Shown one piece after another: positions 1 to 11,540 of a stretch of 64,000 nt of DNA (positions are counted from its first letter, which is position 1; the number at the start of each line of letters is the position of its first letter). This DNA comes from Salticus scenicus (taxonomy: Eukaryota; Arthropoda; Arachnida; Araneae; Salticidae): positions 124,001 to 188,000 of the forward strand of contig CAWVNO010000528.1 in NCBI GenBank assembly GCA_963930645.1. Reading direction: 5' to 3'. The position numbers were made by a program, and so were the translations under genes. The notes under the pieces are model-generated. The model worked only from the letters and a program-made list of their open reading frames with translations. It was not told the origin of the DNA and made no database searches.

Positions 1-628
1 AAAGAAGTATATAGGAAAAATAGTGTGGTCAATCTAAAGAACGGATATTAAAATGCTTAAATTTCCGAGCATATTTCTGAAAGTTCTCACTCAAATAGAA
101 AGAGAGATGAAACAAAGTTATAAATGCTTTCCAACTTCGTTGTATGAAAATGTCAGAAATTAAAAATTTAGTAATCTCGTGTTTTTAAAAAAGGTTCGAC
201 TGCTAATATTTCTCATCAAAATAGAAAAACATTAGTGACTAAAATACAAGTGAAAAAATAAAATAAAATAAAATAAAAATAATTATAATTATAATAATAA
301 CCTTATCAACAAAGCGATTAAACGATAAATTTTAAATATTATGTTTAAGGCAAAATTTATATAAAAATTGAGATTCTGTCTATTCAACGTTTCTGCCATT
401 GGCCAACCAAGAAACAGAAAAACCGTGCTAAATTTCCATGTAATATAAAATAAAAATCTCTTTGAGAAATAAATAAAAATGACTTCTTTTTTCTCATATA
501 ATCGTGAATAACCTTCATGCTAAATTTTTTCACCTCTCATGCATAAATAATCATCAAACACAGCGATTACCGCATTAAAAACTGTGAAGAAAAAACGTAG
601 ATTACAAAGGGAAATTGTTCTTTTCCAG

Positions 629-836
629 CATTACCGAAATCCCTAATCAGATCGGAGCTGCAGCAGATGCAGCTCCAACCAAATGGTCGAAACTGTGGGT
701 CTATTCTGGCCTGTTTGCTTCGTTATATTCCTTCGGAATTCAACGATCTTCGGAATATAACGATAATTTGGTATTCTGGGCTGTTGCGATCGAAATTTTA
801 GCGATATTTATCTTCGTTATTTTTCGAGAGCTCTAA
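629..836 (+). CDS. terminal exon of unidentified two-pass membrane protein
   Basis: The open frame is preceded by a pyrimidine-rich tract ending in ttccag (621-628), a good splice acceptor, so I place the exon start at 629 rather than at an ATG; none is present. The frame runs about 69 codons to TAA at 834-836. The deduced peptide begins with a polar/alanine-rich stretch (TEIPNQIGAAADAAPTKW), followed by two hydrophobic segments (around LWVYSGLFASLYSFGI and LVFWAVAIEILAIFIFVIF) separated by a short polar loop (QRSSEYNDN). It ends FREL, so it is likely an integral membrane protein with a short tail. Base composition is clearly less AT-rich than its surroundings, which supports coding. Earlier exons must lie left of the window or upstream in it; I cannot identify them. 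I do not recognise the family. A poly-T tract follows 75 bp after the stop. Confidence 0.55.
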
Positions 837-908
837 GGCTGTCGTTGAGTGGCTCTTGTATTCGTTACAATATTTTGTTACCCTTTTGTTATTATAAAGG
901 TGTTTAAT

Positions 909-952
<44 letters not shown>

Positions 953-1084
953 AATAGTTATGATTTATGAAATAAGGAAACTTGGTAAAAGAAATGTTAG
1001 CAAAGCTTAAAATACATAGAATGTAAACAAAAATTCATTAGTTTTTCCCACACATATCCAAATTTAAATAAAGTGAAAACGGAA

Positions 1085-1145
1085 TAAAATACAAACTTTA
1101 TTATTTTAAAATTATGAAAATTTCAACTGTATTTGAGAACCTAGT

Positions 1146-1184
<39 letters not shown>

Positions 1185-1442
1185 TTAAGTAATTGTTTTG
1201 AATGACTCTAAACGATTGCATACATAATTTAATTTTTTGATTTAATGTTTATTATTTAAATTTATGATTTAATTTAATATTTTGGGTATAGTTAATCTTC
1301 TAAACAATTTTAAAGCTTAATATTTTTTTAAAAAGCAATGCATTATTCATCATATACATTTATGTAAAAAATTGAGTAATGTACTTTTCATATAAATTTA
1401 CAAATAATTTTCTAGAAATTAATATACAGATTAAATCAAACT

Positions 1443-1475
<33 letters not shown>

Positions 1476-2265
1476 TGAGGGGGGGGGGGGGGGGGGGGTT
1501 AAAAAATTAAAACATTATTTAAAAACAATTCACATTTAATTTAATACAAATCAAACAAATTTTATGATATTAATATAAAACACTCATTAAATATTTTTTA
1601 TCATCTCAATAGACAGCGACTTTATAAGTTTTAACTTCAAATATTTAAATAAAGATGTCTTTATAAATAGAGAAAAATATTTTTATGTTTTATTTACTAA
1701 ATTAGAAAAAATGAATAATATAAAAACTTTCTTCTTTTAAAATTATAAAAATTTCATCTGTAGTTGTAAATCTTATTATTTTTTTTTTTTTTTTCTTTCT
1801 TTTTTTAATAATTATTTTGAATAATTCTAAACAATTGCATACTTCTATTTAATATTTTGGGCTTAGTAAATCTAAACAACTTTAAAGCTTAATATATTTT
1901 GGAAAGCAATATATTATTCATATATTTATGTAAAAAATTAAGAAACGTACTTTTCATATAAATATACAAATAATTTTCTAGAAATTGGTATATACAGTGT
2001 AAATCAAACACTTATATACTTTATAAAAATATACTTCCTTTTCTTTTTTTTTTTAAAAGAAAAGATCTAATATCATTAAAATAAATTCCCGTTTAATTTA
2101 ATAAAATCGAACAAATTTTATCACATTAGTTCAAATCAATATTTAAATATTTATATCATTTCAATAGGCAATGGCTATATAAATTTTAACTTCAATTATT
2201 TAAGTAAAAATAAATTTATAAATAAAGAAAAATATTTTTATGTTTTACTCACTGAATTAGCGTTA
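1085..2265. repeat. two-copy tandem duplication, unit ~600 bp
   Basis: Unit 1 (about 1,085-1,715) and unit 2 (about 1,730-2,265) align along their whole length by eye. Shared landmarks in the same order include TTTAAAGCTTAATAT, TTTATGTAAAAAATT, GTACTTTTCATATAAAT, ACAAATAATTTTCTAGAAAT and AAAAATATTTTTATGTTTTA. The copies differ by many substitutions and by the length of homopolymer and microsatellite tracts, so the duplication is old. Confidence 0.75.
1441..1498. repeat. compound microsatellite (CT)n(TA)n(G)n
   Basis: A CT run to about 1459, then TA to about 1475, then 20 consecutive G from 1479 to 1498. Confidence 0.9.
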
Positions 2266-3214
2266 CAGTTTAATTAATTTTACTCAAATATATCAAAATA
2301 TCAAATATTTCAATTGCATTTAAAGTTCAAACAAGGTGCATTGTACGTACTATATTTAAAAATTAATTTTTGGAAAAAATAATTAAAACATGAGTACATA
2401 CCATGTAAATAAAATAAATCTATTAACTTGAATCTTTAGAAAGTGATACTTCCTCTTTATTTTGCCGAGTAAATAATTATATCGTGTGGCCGATTTCATT
2501 TTAACAGCCAGTCTAATATAAAAATTTACTTAGCTATTTTAAATTTCCTTCTCATCGAGACGATACAATTAAATTGAACTGGAAAACTGCTCTGCTACAA
2601 CACATAAAAGAATCCACACTGTGTCTTTGCTTTTTATTTTTTTCATTTTCACAACAAACAAACAACCTATATTTACCAAAACATGGCGATCATCGTCTGC
2701 TCTCTCTTACTCACTTGTAATCACAATAAAACAAACCACGTGCTTCGTCCTGATTGGATGAAAGAATTAACCTCGAACGCAGTTTTCCCCTCCTCGTTTG
2801 ATTATAACGTTCGTAGGGCAGAATTGCTCTACCACGGAATATCGTTATGAAAGAGATTTCGATCGAAAAAATAACGATCGCTTTGTCTTTTTAACGTACA
2901 GGCCAGAATAGACCCACTGGTAGGGAAAACGAGTAGGTGCGGTTGTAACTGTTCTTTCCCTAAATAAATCCTTTTTTTCGGGAGCTGCATGAATGAGCAG
3001 TCCCTTTAAGAATTTTCGAGGTGCTACTACGTTTAAAAATGGTTAACTTTTCTCAGCTTTTTAATAATTTTTCATGATAACGAAGTAATCTGCTTTTCTA
3101 TATGAATATTACTATACAATATAATAATATTTATTTTCAAAATATTTTGAAAGTTGATAAAATAATTTTTTCGAATATTTCTGGGGGGGGGGGGGGGGCT
3201 GCAGCTCTGCAGCT

Positions 3215-4735
3215 CCTGCCACGAGCCGCCACTGATCACGATATAGTGCTTATGACCGGGAACTTCATACTACTTATGCATCTATTCGCCACTTCAGACA
3301 TATGTTGAACGCAGAGACTTTGTCATTTACACTGACCATAAGCCTTTAACATATGATTTTTGCCGAAAGAATGGTAAGTGTTCCCCACATCAGATAAAGC
3401 ACTTAGATTTCATTTCGTAATTCACTACCTACATACGATACAAACCATGGCTGCAGAATATTGCTGCGCATGACCTGTCCCGTATAGCTCCTATACAGTC
3501 GGCTGCAAAATTAGTCGAGCACTAGCCAATAATTCCTATGTTTAAAAAGTACACTTAAGACTGTTTTGCTAAGTAAATCCTTGTCGAATCATGTTCTTAG
3601 ACTGATTAAGAACATGACTCGACAAGGATTTATTTAACAAAGCTGTATTAAGTGTACTTTTTTTTGGCAAGGATTATTGCTAGTGCTCGAATAATTTTGC
3701 AGCCGACTGTAACTATTCCCAATCCTATTGATTATTCTGCAGTTGCTGCAGCACAGGCACAAGATGATGAGTTGAGGGCCTTACTTTCATCAGACACATT
3801 TCTGCAGCTCAAAAAAATTACTCTCCCACAGCAAACATTGATTTGGTTTGTGACATATCGACTGGCACTGTCCGTCCCAATATCCCAAATCAATATCGCA
3901 AGGATGTTTTTGCTTCATTACACAGCATGGCTCATCCTGGTATTCGAAGAACATAACACATCATCAACTCACTGTTTGTCTGGCCTAAAATGTTAGCAGA
4001 TATAGCTAAATGGGCTAAATGCATTCCATATCAAAGGGCTAAGATTCACAGGCATACCAAAGCACCTTTACAATTTTCCAAGAGCCTTCCCATAGATATA
4101 ATCATGTCCATTTAAATCTTGTCGGTCCTCTCCCTCCCTCAAATGATTACTCTTACTGTTTAACTATACTTGACAGATTCTCTCGGTGGCCAGAGACTCA
4201 ACCACTCAAAGATATCTCAGCTGAATCGGTTGCAGAAGCATTTTTCACATGTTGGGTCTTTCGTTATGGAGTACCCATAATTGTAACAACTGACCAAGGA
4301 CGCCAGTGTGAGGCTTCCCTTTTTCGCTCTTTTACAAATATCTTAAGTATACAGAGATCTAGGACGACAAGCTACCACCCTAAGTCAAACAGGTTGATTG
4401 AATAATTGCATCGAACTCTAAAGACAGCTATTAAGTGTTACGCCACTGAACGGTGGACTGAAGTTCTTCCATTAGTCCTTCTTGGTTTTCGTGCTGCCTT
4501 AAAAGAAGATATGGGTTGTACACCTGTTGATTTGTTTTTTGTGCTACACTTCGATTGAATGGGGAATTCCTAGATTTTAAAAAGCATACTATTCATCCTA
4601 CAGATTTTGTCAGCAAGTTACGTGGGCACATGCAGACACTTCGTCTCATACCACCCAAGCGATACGGGGAAAGCAAAACTTTTGTACACATAGATTTAGC
4701 AGCTGCCACCTATGTATTCCTTCGTTAAGATATGG
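3215..4735 (+). pseudogene. Ty3/Gypsy pol remnant: RNase H and integrase
   Basis: A decayed retrotransposon polyprotein fragment, readable only by switching frames. RNase H part (about 3,260-3,440): ELHTTYASIRHFRHM, then after a frame change RRDFVIYTDHKPLTYDF and KCSPHQIKHLDFI, the classical Gypsy RNase H core. After an inserted MITE (3,496-3,709) come the integrase zinc-binding region (about 3,870-4,050, HSMAHPGIRR, then CIPYQRAK) and the catalytic core (about 4,105-4,530). The core shows LVGPLPPSNDYSYCLTILDR (frame-corrected), RYGVPIIVTTDQGRQCE with the second catalytic Asp, and SYHPKSNRLIE ahead of LHRTLKTAIKCYA. An in-frame TGA directly follows the Glu of that last motif. The C-terminal part includes HPTDFVSKLRGHMQTLR, DLAAATYVFLR and a stop near 4,724. 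Gag, protease, reverse transcriptase and LTRs were not found. Multiple stops and frameshifts make it inactive. Confidence 0.88.
3496..3709. mobile_element. palindromic Tc1/mariner-type MITE, 214 bp
   Basis: Starts CAGTCGGCTGCAAAATTA and ends with its reverse complement, with small mismatches. It is flanked by TA on both sides (3,494-3,495 and 3,710-3,711), the target duplication of Tc1/mariner-type elements. Almost the whole element is two arms of about 105 bp that fold back on each other around 3,600. It lies between the RNase H and integrase parts of the Gypsy remnant, so it is younger than that insertion. It has no coding capacity. Confidence 0.88.
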
Positions 4736-5288
4736 TGTGTGTGTGCGGGGGGGAGGATGCTTAAATAACCTAATGATTTTCCAGTGTTTATTCATCGACA
4801 AAACAAGGCTTGAATAAAACAATTTCTATTTTTAGAAAATTCTTTACTATTATGTTGAATTTTTATACGTGAGGAGAAAATATGTAGAATTCACCTACAA
4901 CTACAACATGATAGAGTAATATTATAAATAAATGAGACACTTTTGTATTAACTGCATGCCAGCAATTAATCACCAATTTGATAAACCAATATTTATTTTG
5001 AACTTATATAAAACATTAAACTTACTATATAAACATTTGTATGCACTGTATTATTTCATTTCATATAATGACATGCTATTAAAACTAAAGGATAAACTGT
5101 CAGTGTGTGATTAATATGAAAGTACCAAAAATGGCTATTATACTACTAAAATTAAGGGATGTGTCATTTTTAAATCCTTGAAGCTGTTTGTTCTCTAAAA
5201 CATGTAAATGTTATGATGCAAAAAAAGACATTTTTTAAATTGGATGCATTTTTAAATAAATATAACTTGTTCATTATAACACACATCC

Positions 5289-5335
<47 letters not shown>

Positions 5336-5959
5336 TTTTTACACAAAATTAAAATTTTTTAAAAATGTTTCTTTCCAATCAATTTGTCGATAATTAAATC
5401 AAAGTTATACTTGCCCTTTGTACAAAGCAAAACCCAAACTTATTTAAATTCTTAGGAGAAAAAAAAAAAAAGCTTTGTAGTTTATTATAACAATAAGTTG
5501 TATATTAAAATTACAATGCAAAAAAAAAAAAAAAAAAAAAAAAATCTAAAACGTAATATAAGTGGATAGTAAGTTAATATGAATTTTAAAATAATTATAA
5601 TCTATATTTGTTACATGTATAACTTATTAATGTTTTATCTATTATTATTGATTGTATAAATATTTGTACCTGTTTATGGTTTGAAATAATAAATTCAAAA
5701 CAAATCTGTACTAGTAAATGTTAAATAATTTTTACATGTCCAGAAAGCATTTCTATTTCTCGCCGTATGGTAATTATGAGAATTTAAGAGAAGCAATTCA
5801 AGCTTGTTTAACGTTCAGGATTAATGCTTTTTATTAAAAACTCGCAATCTCAGCTCATAAAAAAAAAAAATAATAATAATCTAGAAAATAATTAAATGCA
5901 AAATATTAGGCTATACATTTTTATTTCTTAAATACATAATACTAAAAAAATTAGAATAT

Positions 5960-6345
5960 ATAATGTTATATTACAAATAAATTGATTTATCATCAAAATA
6001 GTCTATCAATGATTTATAAATAATGAATTTTTAGAAGCCTAAAATTTTGTTTTTATATTAATCAAAATGCTATAAAAATGTTTCTCCAAAAACATAAATT
6101 TGTTTACTTTTTAAAACATACTTATAAATAATATCTTATTAAAAACAACTATATTTTTAAAGTATCACAAAACTAAGTTTAACATACACCATATTATGCA
6201 TAGTTAAAAATAAATTTCATAGTAACATAAGAACGTATTACAGCATATTTTGAATAAAGATAACAATTCACAATGAAATGTTAAAAGCCTAAAGGTTTGT
6301 TGTTTATATTAATTAAAATGTTATAACAATATGTTTTTCAAAGAA
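5960..6345. repeat. diverged two-copy tandem duplication, ~245 bp period
   Basis: The segment around 6,035-6,110 (AAGCCTAAAATTTTG, TTATATTAATCAAAATGCTA) recurs around 6,285-6,350 (AAGCCTAAAGGTTTG, TTATATTAATTAAAATGTTA) in the same orientation, with many differences. Confidence 0.5.
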
Positions 6346-7349
6346 CATAGTTTACGCAGAACACATATTTATTTTTCACACACCATTTTCAACACAAATA
6401 CGGATGAAGGCGATGCAAAAAATCCGTGGATACAAACACTAACCATGGTAATAGAATATTCTCTTCAATCTCCATGCACAGAACCATGGAGATACGTTGA
6501 GAGAGCAGCCCTCTGAACATTAAATAAATAAAATTCAAATTTGAATCGAAAAACTGTGTAGTAGAAGATAAACTTTCTTAAATTTGTTGATTACCATACC
6601 ATTTCTACATAAACAAAATGCCGACCTTCAGGTGCAGTTTAGCTCGAGTATTTACGTAAACTGGATTAATTCAATTTTCATTCAGTTTATGTGCCTACAT
6701 TGACGTTCGTATTTTGTACGTTTTTCGTAGATACGTCTATGTCCAGAATTTCATATATTCTGAACTTATTTGAGCTTTAGGCCTATGTTCAAAATTCGTC
6801 TGTAGACGTAACTCAGACGTGATGGATGAAATATGAATGTAAAACGAACGTATGTGTTATGTGGAATGTACTAGAGATATTGTATGCGATGTACTGGAGA
6901 TGTAGCACGCGATGTCACAAATCTGAGACATTTCCACATCCTTAGAACGCATCTGAGATTTTCCAGAGATGTAACAGAATATCTATGCAATGTCGCAGTG
7001 TGTGATGTTCCTGCGACGTTCCAGAGATGTAAGTGTGCTGCAAGGTTCTTCTATCATAAGGTTGGGCCATTTGAAGAGTAGCCAATCAGAAGCAAGCAGA
7101 AGTGAAACGTCACGTGGCGAAAGATAGAAACAAACTACGATACAAGATATACGGTTGTTCGCCCAGAGCTAGCTATTACTTACTAAAAAATATATCCTAT
7201 AATCTGATATAAATATTACCCAAAAACGAAAATCAAGAACGGTATTACATGAATAAAAGTACATTCGTTAAAATATTTATTTTAAATACATATAAGTTCA
7301 TAAAAAATTATAAAGCTTTCGCGTTTACGGCAACATTGCTATGCATTTG

Positions 7350-8070
7350 TTTACATTTATAATACTTCAATAAAACGATGAATTTCAATTATATTAAAAT
7401 TAAATTAAATAAAAATGCAGTTATTTAATTGTTTTACTCAAAAGAAAGCACACATATTTTTTTAAAAGAATGTAAAATATATACATTTTACTGTACGATC
7501 GCGATATGTTTGTTTACATTTCAGATATTTCAGTAAAATTATGAATTTTAATTTTATGAGTAAAAATGAAACATAAGCACATTTTTTTAAATATTTGTTC
7601 AAAATAAAACACTTATATTTTTCAATTTAAAAAGAAATACACAATATATGAGGTTATCTGTAATATTATGATATGTTTGTTTACCTTTTAAATACTTCAA
7701 CATTGTCATGAATTACTTCAATAAGACGATTAATTTCAATTATATTAAAATGAAATGAAAGAAAAATGCAGTTATTTAAAAGTTTTGCTCAAAAGAAAGA
7801 GCACGTATTTGTTTAAAAAAATCTAAAATATATAAATTTTGCTGTACTAGTAATTTTGCTGTATTTGTTTGTTTACATTTCAGATATTTCAGTAAAATTA
7901 TGAATTTTAATTTTATAAGTAAAGTGAAATAATAATACATTCTTTAAAATAGTTTGTTCAAAATAAAACACTTATAAAGTTCAATTTAAAAAGAGATACA
8001 TAATATATTCAGTTATCTGTAATATTATGATATGTTTGTTTACCTTTTATATACTTCAATATGCTGAGTG
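7350..8070. repeat. two-copy tandem duplication, ~345 bp period
   Basis: Both units contain, in order, TACTTCAATAA.ACGAT, AATGCAGTTATTTAA, TCAAAAGAAAG, TTGTTTACATTTCAGATATT, GTTCAAAATAAAACACTTAT and ATATTATGATATGTTTGTT. The motif TATTTGTTTGTTTAC therefore recurs in each. The copies are moderately diverged, with short indels. Confidence 0.8.
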
Positions 8071-8599
8071 ATTGGTGATTCACAAGCACAAATTAATAAT
8101 TGATTTATCTCCTAATACAGCTGAATTTTTGCGATTCACTAATCAACAAATCAGTTATGACAGTGTTTGTTTACATTACAAATGATATGCAGATTTCAGA
8201 GAATTGTGCATTTTTGAGAGATGATTATACTTCACTTTACATGAAATTTTCTACTGCAGCATTCAATAATATGCAAGTATGTATCATATGCATATATGTA
8301 ATCAGCAATATGCCTTCAGTACCTGATAAAAAAAAGATCATTTTACACAGCTAACTTGTCTTGCAGTACTATAGCGGTAAGCAATATGAATGTACATAAA
8401 AGCTTCATATGAGAATGGATTGATAATTACTTTTTTTTCTTTATTTTAGTCAAAAAAGAGGGAAGTGCAGTTGTTAAAACGCAATCCAGAAAAAAATTAT
8501 ATGTGTGGTGGTTCTAACATTATGACAGCACAGATTAAAAACAAAGAGTCACAAAAGATGTCTGAGTTCAAAGTTTTGTACTTATTACTTTTGTACTTA

Positions 8600-8933
8600 A
8601 GGCTGGGATTGCGGTGCCTCGCTCAACACTATCTTACGCACAAACTCTGTCTTAAGATGTAAACAAAACGCAAGTCGTATTGCAGTGTCTCACTATCTTA
8701 CGACAACCTCACAGCTATCTTAAGTCGAATCGTAACTCGATGCGCGCGCAATCACAACATAGCTCGCTCTGCGTCTCCCATTGGCTGGCTGGCTTTCTCT
8801 TACGAGGACACGCGGAGGACTTACGCTTGAGGCACCGCAATACCAAGTTAAGATCGTTCTTAACCACGCCCATCTAAGAAAGTTCGTAACATTTAAGATA
8901 AGACTTAAGAACGAGGCACCGCAATCCCAGCCT
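8600..8933. mobile_element. PIF/Harbinger-type MITE, 334 bp
   Basis: The terminal inverted repeat AGGCTGGGATTGCGGTGCCT is matched by the reverse complement at the right end (8,914-8,933). The flanks are TTA on both sides (8,597-8,599 and 8,934-8,936), the TWA-type 3 bp target duplication of PIF/Harbinger. The interior is far more GC-rich than the neighbourhood (including GCGCGCGCAATC) and carries several TCTTAAG/CTTAAGA motifs in both orientations. No protein is encoded. Open frames crossing it are chance shadows. Confidence 0.85.
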
Positions 8934-8936
8934 TTA

Positions 8937-10084
8937 ACCTCAGTTCTGTTTTTTTTTTTTTTTTTTAATATATATATATAATACTCCAAAATGTTTAAGC
9001 AATGATCAAGAATTTTTTACAAAAGAAAAATTATATTCATTGTTTAAATATGGTATGACAGAAATAGTTTCAAAACATTTTGTTCATGTTGGCTTGTTGG
9101 TATTTTTAAAACTATTTTCATTGGAAAACATGTGCTACCACTGACACTTTTAACATGTTATTACAAAAGTTACATTGAAATGTGTTACTACATAAAAACA
9201 ATTTCATAAAATTTTCAATGATCCAGATACTTTCTACAGAGGATTAAAGAAAAAAAAAAAAAAAAAAAAATTAAAATTAAAAAAAAGTACCTAAGATTTT
9301 TTTTTTTTTTTTTTACACACAAGTTTATTTTATTTTAAGTGTATTAACTGCAAATTTAATTTTGAAGTGCAGAAATATTTTTGTGTGTACTCATTTTTAT
9401 CCACTACATAACTTAAACATTTTGTTTATTATGAGATACCACAATTTGTTTCATAAAGATAATAAATTTTAACGAAATCTTAATTATGTCCCTATTTGAA
9501 TTAAAAAAAAAAAAAAGTCACTTTTGACAGCAGACAACAGGCATTGGCTACTGTCTGCTTTCAAAAGAGTATACTTGAAAATCGAAGGGAAGTAGCATAA
9601 ACATTTAACAAACATACTTATTACATGATTATTGCTAATTTAATATCCCTTTGATTTATTATTTCTGAACTTGAAAATGTATGATATAATATACACGATG
9701 ATATATTACTTACATGATTTGATTTTATGAGCAATCTATCTACTGCTATTATACATCACAGTTTTTCATGAATGTTCTATCACTTTCAATAATCTATTCT
9801 TTAAAAAATTTTTGTTCTCGAATACGGAGCATGTCAAAGAATCAACAAAAGACGTAAATTAAGAGTTATCATACGGTACATTTAAACAAATTCGATTAAA
9901 AGAAAAGAAAAAAATTAAATCACAAAAACGCAATTTAAACACAGTTATTTCAGATGTAAACAAGATTTCAACCTCACGCCATATGACGTAGTGCGCGAGG
10001 AATCTCAAATAGCTAAAAATTCGCGCATCTATGAAATGGCACCCCCCTGGTGTGCTGTATGGGTAGAGGCTTGTTGCGCAAAAT
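8937..10084. other. non-coding stretch
   Basis: AT-rich DNA with poly-A and poly-T runs (around 9,249-9,270 and 9,299-9,314) and the small hairpin at 9,522-9,566. No gene is seen. A minus-strand frame at 9,859-10,107 begins in the left arm and has no recognisable motif. Confidence 0.45.
9522..9566. other. short near-perfect hairpin
   Basis: TTTTGACAGCAGACA (9,522-9,536) pairs with TGTCTGCTTTCAAAA (9,552-9,566), with one mismatch and a 15-nt loop. Pairing continues weakly outward. The size and shape would suit a small precursor RNA, but nothing shows expression; it could also be a tiny MITE remnant. Confidence 0.45.
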
Positions 10085-10448
10085 TTCCATTCTATATTTT
10101 CAACCATTCTCTTTAAGCTTGGTTTGGTTTTAAGAGGAATTTCACTATATTTATACTTTCTGTGTTCTGTCTGTGAACGAAAACTGGATTTTCCACAAGC
10201 TATTCCGAAATTGAGATCTTAGAATCACTGAATCAGATAATTTTTTATTAGGGCAGAGAATAAAAACAGTACAAAAAATACTTATATAAACAGCAGACAA
10301 TGGCTTCACTTTCATTTTTGGTTGGGGGTTAGTGTAGCGTATACAGGGATGACACAAATGTTACCTGAATTTAGAACATTCATACTGTTTTGCCACTGCA
10401 GTAATATAAATTTTATTTTAAAGATATTTTGTAACCAATTATAAAATA

Positions 10449-10470
10449 CTAGCAAGCCCGTAAACATTTT
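10449..10470 (-). mobile_element. possible Helitron-like 3' terminus, left arm copy
   Basis: On the minus strand the sequence reads ACGGGCTTGCTAGT followed by ATTTTAT. CTAG before T is the usual Helitron 3' end. The mirror copy is at 63,618-63,631. No clear hairpin or 5' end was found, so this is tentative. Confidence 0.2.
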
Positions 10471-11540
10471 CGCACTTTATTTATTGTTAGTTACCTTTAA
10501 AATTTAATACCTTAAATATTATCAAATAATTCAGATTTAATTTACCAGAAACCAAATTATTATTATTATGAAATTAAACTGTTCAATGGTGAAACCAAAA
10601 TCATTCGAAGAAAGGTTTCAAAATAAAATTCATGGTTGACGACCCAGTTTCATACATCCGTAGGCAGCACCATTTTATTACTGGACCTCCATGATGCCAT
10701 TTAAATTTTTCTCGCCCCGATGACGATGAATATTTATTTAATTATTTTAGTGTGATTATTTGTTTTAAAAAACTAATTCCTATGTTGATTATACTTTTTA
10801 CCACTGCCGTTTTTTAGTCGATTCGTGATAATAATTTACAATCTGCATAATTTTTAAAGTAATGATAAAAATGATGCTTGCAAAGATACCGAAGAAGCAA
10901 CTTTTGAAAATAATCTGACAGACAAATGTCATTTTTTTTCTTATTAGATCATTCCACGTGCTTAAACATTATTTTTCTTTTCCATTAAGTATTTTATTAA
11001 TTAGATCATTTTCGTATCGTTTTACAAAATATAATTGTAACTGGGCAAAAGTTAGAGAAATATTATATAGATTTTCTTGATAAGAAAAAATTAAAATGGT
11101 GCGATATTAGTGGCTGGAAGTATTACTGAAGTTGCAAAATACGTTTTAAACTGGCTATGGCAAAAATTCACCAGATTGAAAGCATTCTTTGTAAACAGAA
11201 TTTAATTAAATACGACTGGAATTATTTTAATCTATTCTTCAATATAAAGTCGTACATTAACTGCATTTCATTCTGTAACATCGGTTACTATAGTCTTAAA
11301 ATTACTTTAATATAGTTTATCGTAGGAAACCTTCGGCGGTTTTTATAATTTTTTTGTCATTTTGGCAAGTATTCAAAACGGGTATCGCAACCAGATGATT
11401 CGTGATTTAAAAAATAAATAAATAAAATTTTCATTGTCAATACCGTGAGTTGTATTTTAGTCTTTTTTTTTAAATTACATTCCAGGTAAATTATTTCGTA
11501 ATTCCATTTTTACAAAACCGTCAAGGCACCAATTTACTTT

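Larger units (their letters stand above)
837..3180. other. non-coding AT-rich stretch
   Basis: No supported gene. It holds a 38-T run (911-948), a compound CT/TA/G microsatellite (1441-1498), the tandem duplication listed separately, and a less AT-rich patch at 2,690-2,960 with a CACGTG E-box (2,738-2,743) and an ATTGG box (2,753-2,757). That patch could be promoter DNA, but no start can be assigned. Confidence 0.5.
4741..8596. other. non-coding stretch without recognisable gene
   Basis: AT-rich DNA with a 40-A run (5,291-5,330), a 23-A run near 5,521-5,543 and two tandem duplications listed separately. A relatively CpG-rich patch at 6,650-7,140 contains the short repeated motif GAGATGTA, a CCAAT box (7,082-7,086) and a CACGTG E-box (7,112-7,117). 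It could be regulatory or an old transposon. Small open frames here (for example 6,884-7,081) have no recognisable motif. Confidence 0.5.

Noticed and set aside
8720..8989. 89-codon minus-strand frame and overlapping plus-strand frames
   Set aside because: They cross the GC-richer PIF/Harbinger-type MITE, where stop codons are rarer; no protein motif.
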